Source: Oscillospiraceae bacterium (GTDB taxonomy: Bacteria; Bacillota; Clostridia; UBA1381). Taken from it: a stretch of 6,931 bases of DNA. The notes beneath the pieces were generated by a model, which was not told the origin of the DNA, made no database searches, and saw only the letters and a program-made list of their open reading frames with translations. The position numbers were made by a program, and so were the translations under genes. This document shows positions 6,924 to 6,931 of this stretch, one piece after another (the first letter of the stretch is position 1; each line of letters opens with the position of its first letter). The stretch is from positions 1-6,931 of the forward strand of contig JAFLUR010000119.1 in assembly GCA_022508725.1 (NCBI GenBank), written 5' to 3'.

Positions 6924-6931
6924 TCACTTGC

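Noticed and set aside
6924..6926. Alternative genetic code with UGA read as Gly, suggested by the PriA TGA
   Set aside because: Four genes here (prpC, rsmB, the metallopeptidase, fmt) end in TGA at the expected family C-termini. Two of these stops abut or overlap the next start codon, so UGA acts as a stop in this genome.

Overview
The window holds a single block of eight genes, all on the minus strand and tightly packed. It suggests a Clostridia-type member of the Firmicutes (Bacillota). The reasons are the gene order, the strong AGGAGG-type ribosome binding sites and a eukaryotic-like Ser/Thr kinase and phosphatase pair. Base composition is moderate, and AUA is strongly preferred for Ile. 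A finer placement, for example an Oscillospirales-like gut anaerobe, is only a guess.

In transcription order, from high to low coordinates, the genes are: the 3' part of priA (replication restart helicase), def (peptide deformylase), fmt (Met-tRNA formyltransferase), a YugP-type membrane zinc metallopeptidase, rsmB (16S rRNA m5C methyltransferase), rlmN (23S rRNA/tRNA m2A radical-SAM methyltransferase), a PP2C phosphatase (stp/prpC) and the 5' part of a PrkC/PknB-type Ser/Thr kinase. The kinase runs off the left edge, so its expected membrane segment and PASTA repeats are not visible. priA runs off the right edge. The gaps are 27, 35, 56, 0, 18, 72 and -4 bp, so the block looks like one operon. 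No gene-free stretch exceeds 72 bp. I see no RNA gene, mobile element, CRISPR array or convincing terminator.

The genes fit together as a housekeeping operon. Fmt and Def add and remove the N-formyl group of new proteins. RsmB and RlmN modify rRNA at functional sites of the ribosome. The kinase and phosphatase set the phosphorylation state of proteins in growth, cell-wall and translation control. The membrane metallopeptidase is the least understood member.

I found no clearly undescribed system. The points most worth a second look are an in-frame TGA in a conserved PriA motif five bases from the window edge, a kinase catalytic loop reading HND instead of HRD, the metallopeptidase coupled stop-to-start with rsmB, and the extreme AUA preference.
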